Source of the DNA: Cytophagaceae bacterium
Lineage (GTDB): Bacteria > Bacteroidota > Bacteroidia > Cytophagales > Spirosomataceae
Direction: 5' to 3'
Assembly: GCA_947450365.1 (NCBI GenBank)
Contig: CANFVE010000029.1
Coordinates: 1 to 35,564, forward strand
DNA: 35,564 bases
The notes under the pieces were generated by a model. That model saw only the letters and a list, made by a program, of their open reading frames with translations, had not been told where the DNA came from and searched no databases. Each line of letters opens with the position of its first letter. Position 1 is the stretch's first letter. Position numbers and translations under genes: made by a program. Below, piece after piece: positions 33,320 through 35,564 of the stretch.

Positions 33320-34288
33320 ATGGCTCAAATAGATGTAAGAGATAAGATTAAATTGGCCGTTGAGGAAATGGGCAAAGTGGTCGTTGGCCAAGAACGTTTG
33401 ATTAATCGTTTACTTGTGGGATTATTTACGGGGGGGCATGTGTTGTTGGAAGGAGTTCCTGGGCTAGCAAAGACGCTGACGATTAATACTTTGGCCAAAA
33501 TTTTGGATTTACATTTTCAGCGAATTCAGTTTACGCCGGATTTGTTGCCTGCGGATTTGGTGGGGACGATGATTTACAATCCTTTAAAGAATGAATTTGA
33601 GGTAAAGAAGGGTCCGATTTTTGCGCAGATTATTTTGGCAGATGAGATTAATCGGGCACCGGCGAAGGTACAGTCGGCCTTATTGGAGGCTATGGCGGAG
33701 AAGCAGGTGACAATTGGGGATACGACTTATCCCTTAGATAAGCCATTTTTGGTGTTGGCGACACAAAATCCGGTGGAACAGGAGGGTACGTTTCCGTTGC
33801 CAGAGGCGCAGGTAGACCGTTTTATGATGAAGGTTTTCTTGAATTATTTAGATAAGGAGCAGGAGTTAGAAGTCATGCGCAAGATGTCAAATATGGACTT
33901 TCAGTATGAGCCCAAGGCCATATTGACGCTGACGGACATCCAACAAATTCGGAAGGAAATTAATAAAATTACGATTTCGGAGACGTTGGAAAAGTACATC
34001 ATTGAATTGATTTTTGCGACGCGAAATCCGGCGGAATATGGCTTGACAAAGGAGGCTGATTACATTCAATTTGGAGCATCTCCTCGGGCAAGTATTCATT
34101 TAAATTTAGCGGCCAAGGTGATGGCTTATTTAGAGGGACGAGATTATGTACTTCCGGAGGATATCAAGGAAATGACGCCAGATGTACTGAATCATCGGAT
34201 ACTTTTAACCTATGAGGCCGAGGCGGATAATATCACGACCTTACAAATTATTCAAACGATTCTGGGAAGCGTGGCGATCAATAGGTAA
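33320..34288 (+). CDS. MoxR-family AAA+ ATPase
   Basis: The protein is 322 aa, the usual length. Walker A is GVPGLAKT (near residue 42), Walker B is ILADEINRAP, then LLEAMAEKQVTIG, ATQNPVEQEGTFPLPEAQ and DRFMMK, and the C-terminal lid domain with ASPRASIHL. MoxR proteins act as chaperone-like ATPases, usually beside genes for DUF58 and von Willebrand factor A proteins. None follows here: the next gene is a pectin enzyme, so this copy is detached from the normal cluster. It is probably co-transcribed with ettA. Confidence 0.93.
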   Translation: MAQIDVRDKIKLAVEEMGKVVVGQERLINRLLVGLFTGGHVLLEGVPGLAKTLTINTLAKILDLHFQRIQFTPDLLPADLVGTMIYNPLKNEFEVKKGPIFAQIILADEINRAPAKVQSALLEAMAEKQVTIGDTTYPLDKPFLVLATQNPVEQEGTFPLPEAQVDRFMMKVFLNYLDKEQELEVMRKMSNMDFQYEPKAILTLTDIQQIRKEINKITISETLEKYIIELIFATRNPAEYGLTKEADYIQFGASPRASIHLNLAAKVMAYLEGRDYVLPEDIKEMTPDVLNHRILLTYEAEADNITTLQIIQTILGSVAINR

Positions 34289-34326
34289 AAATCGATCGAC
34301 TGCGCCTTTAGGAATAAATGCATCTT

Positions 34327-35564
34327 ATGAAAAATCGTATATTCCTATTCGCTTGTTTAGCCTTTTTCCTGTTTAGTTTCAGTGCCAAAGAACCCTTGCG
34401 TGTCTTTTTGATTGGGGATTCGACGATGGCGGATAAATTGCCAGCTGATTTTCCGGAGACAGGATGGGGAATGCCCTTTTCGCATGTATTCAATGAAGCG
34501 GTGGAGGTGCAAAACCATGCGTATAATGGGCGGAGTACGAAAAGTTTTCGGACGGAGGGGCGATGGAAAAAGGTATTCCAACAAATTAAAAAGGGTGATT
34601 ATGTGCTCATCCAATTTGGTCATAATGATGCCAAAGCCTCCGATACATCTCGCTATGCGCCAGCACAAACAGATTTTCGTGAAAATTTAACGCGCTATGT
34701 GGCGGAAACTCGTTCGAAGGGCGGGATTCCTATTTTATTGACCCCGACCCAACGCCGAAAATTTGATTCGACGGGTGTTTTTGTGGACCAACATGCTGAT
34801 TATCCCGCGGTTGTTCGCGAGGTGGCGGCGAAGGAAAAGGTTTTGTTGATCGACATCGAAAAAGAAAGTAAAAAATACATTCGTACGGAGGGGCCGGAGG
34901 GCGCGAAGAAAATGTTTCTGCATTATCCGGTAGGTATATTTAAGAAATTTATGAAAGGGGTGGCGGATGATACGCATTTCTCACCGTTTGGAGCCATGAA
35001 AATTTCGGATATGGTGGCTTCGGCGATTTTTGCGTCGAATGAACATTTACGTAGTTTTCTTAAAAAGTCGATTTTTCCGCAAAAATATGAGTTTGAGTTA
35101 CCCAATGTAGCGGGTACGGCCTTCAAAAAAGATACGTTTAATATTGTTTCGTATGGTGCTGTTTCTTCGGCGAAGGCATTGAATACCCTGGCGATTCAGC
35201 AGGCGATAGACATTGCCGCCAAACAAGGGGGTGGCGTGGTGCGAATTCCGGCAGGATTTTTTGTGACGGGGGCGATCACCTTGCGATCGAATATTAATCT
35301 GCATTTAGATGCGGGGGCGGTATTACAGTTTAGTTCGGATGCGGCGCAATATCCATTGGTGAAAACGAGTTGGGAAGGTGTGGAAGCCATTCGGGCACAA
35401 TCGCCGATTTCGGCCAAAGGCGAACGGAACATTGCGATCACGGGTGCAGGAATTATTGATGGGGCGGGTGAGGCCTGGAGGCCGGTGAAAAAAGGAAAAT
35501 TAACGGCGGGAGAATGGGATAAATTGGTTCGTTCGGGTGGGGTGTTAGATGATAAAAAGGAGAC
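34327..35564 (+). CDS. Rhamnogalacturonan acetylesterase fused to GH28 polygalacturonase (3' end outside window)
   Basis: At least 412 codons, open to the right edge. A signal peptide (about 1-20) is followed by an SGNH-hydrolase domain (about 24-240): GDST with Ser32, YNGRST with Asn67, GHND (98-101) and DDTHFS with Asp214 and His217, the pattern of rhamnogalacturonan acetylesterases. From about residue 270 a right-handed beta-helix begins (FNIVSYGAVS, QGGGVVRIPAGFFVTGAI, ITGAGIIDGAGEAW), typical of GH28 polygalacturonases. The catalytic GH28 residues lie beyond the window. It should deacetylate and cut pectin in the periplasm or outside. ATG 34318 in frame is another possible start, adding three residues. 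Confidence 0.88.
   Translation, partial: MKNRIFLFACLAFFLFSFSAKEPLRVFLIGDSTMADKLPADFPETGWGMPFSHVFNEAVEVQNHAYNGRSTKSFRTEGRWKKVFQQIKKGDYVLIQFGHNDAKASDTSRYAPAQTDFRENLTRYVAETRSKGGIPILLTPTQRRKFDSTGVFVDQHADYPAVVREVAAKEKVLLIDIEKESKKYIRTEGPEGAKKMFLHYPVGIFKKFMKGVADDTHFSPFGAMKISDMVASAIFASNEHLRSFLKKSIFPQKYEFELPNVAGTAFKKDTFNIVSYGAVSSAKALNTLAIQQAIDIAAKQGGGVVRIPAGFFVTGAITLRSNINLHLDAGAVLQFSSDAAQYPLVKTSWEGVEAIRAQSPISAKGERNIAITGAGIIDGAGEAWRPVKKGKLTAGEWDKLVRSGGVLDDKKE

Noticed and set aside
1-35564. tRNA or rRNA genes
   Set aside because: I looked for cloverleaf-like sequences and rRNA segments by eye and saw none; a dedicated scan could still find a degenerate one.

Overview
This window comes from a Bacteroidota chromosome, most likely a cytophagia-type bacterium. 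Several genes have the Bacteroidota promoter -7 element TAnnTTTG. The chromosome carries the Bacteroidota DUF2795 and DUF349 proteins, a monofunctional aspartate kinase, a Bacteroidota-type arginine decarboxylase, a protein with a type-IX-secretion-like C-terminal domain, and a pectin-degrading fusion enzyme. Genus and species cannot be read from the sequence.

Region 1 (1 to about 6560) is an AT-rich accessory element. From left to right it holds: the first 71 codons of a serine recombinase running leftward off the window; about 690 bases without a gene; a replication-initiator-like gene containing an array of about 22-bp iterons followed by three AT-rich 9-mers, which together look like a replication origin inside the gene; a stand-alone hypothetical gene with its own promoter and terminator; two small genes preceded by the same roughly 95-bp structured leader; a probable ADP-ribosyltransferase-fold protein; a very small basic ORF; and a large serine recombinase. 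The recombinase abuts the 3' part of the chromosomal comM/yifB gene exactly at its Walker A codons, so the element appears to have integrated into comM. The 5' half of comM and the other attachment site must lie left of the window.

Region 2 (6563 to about 31510) is ordinary chromosome: the broken comM, a periplasmic thioredoxin-fold protein, an M28 peptidase, ftsZ away from its usual division cluster, cutC, a DUF2795 protein, glpD, a possible operon of a membrane-anchored TPR protein, ribH, lysC and serS, then a two-component system with a secreted protein transcribed divergently, ruvB plus an S9 peptidase, glpF-glpK, a small lipoprotein, an arginine decarboxylase, mpl and a DUF349 protein. 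glpD, glpF and glpK together give glycerol uptake, phosphorylation and oxidation to dihydroxyacetone phosphate, although glpD sits about 11 kb from glpFK.

Region 3 (31651 to the right edge) is a same-strand run of ettA, a MoxR-type ATPase and the start of a secreted rhamnogalacturonan acetylesterase fused to a GH28 polygalacturonase, which continues past the window.

The parts most worth following up are the element's intragenic iteron array, its two families of repeated RNA leaders, the ADP-ribosyltransferase-like gene, and the integration at the comM Walker A codons.
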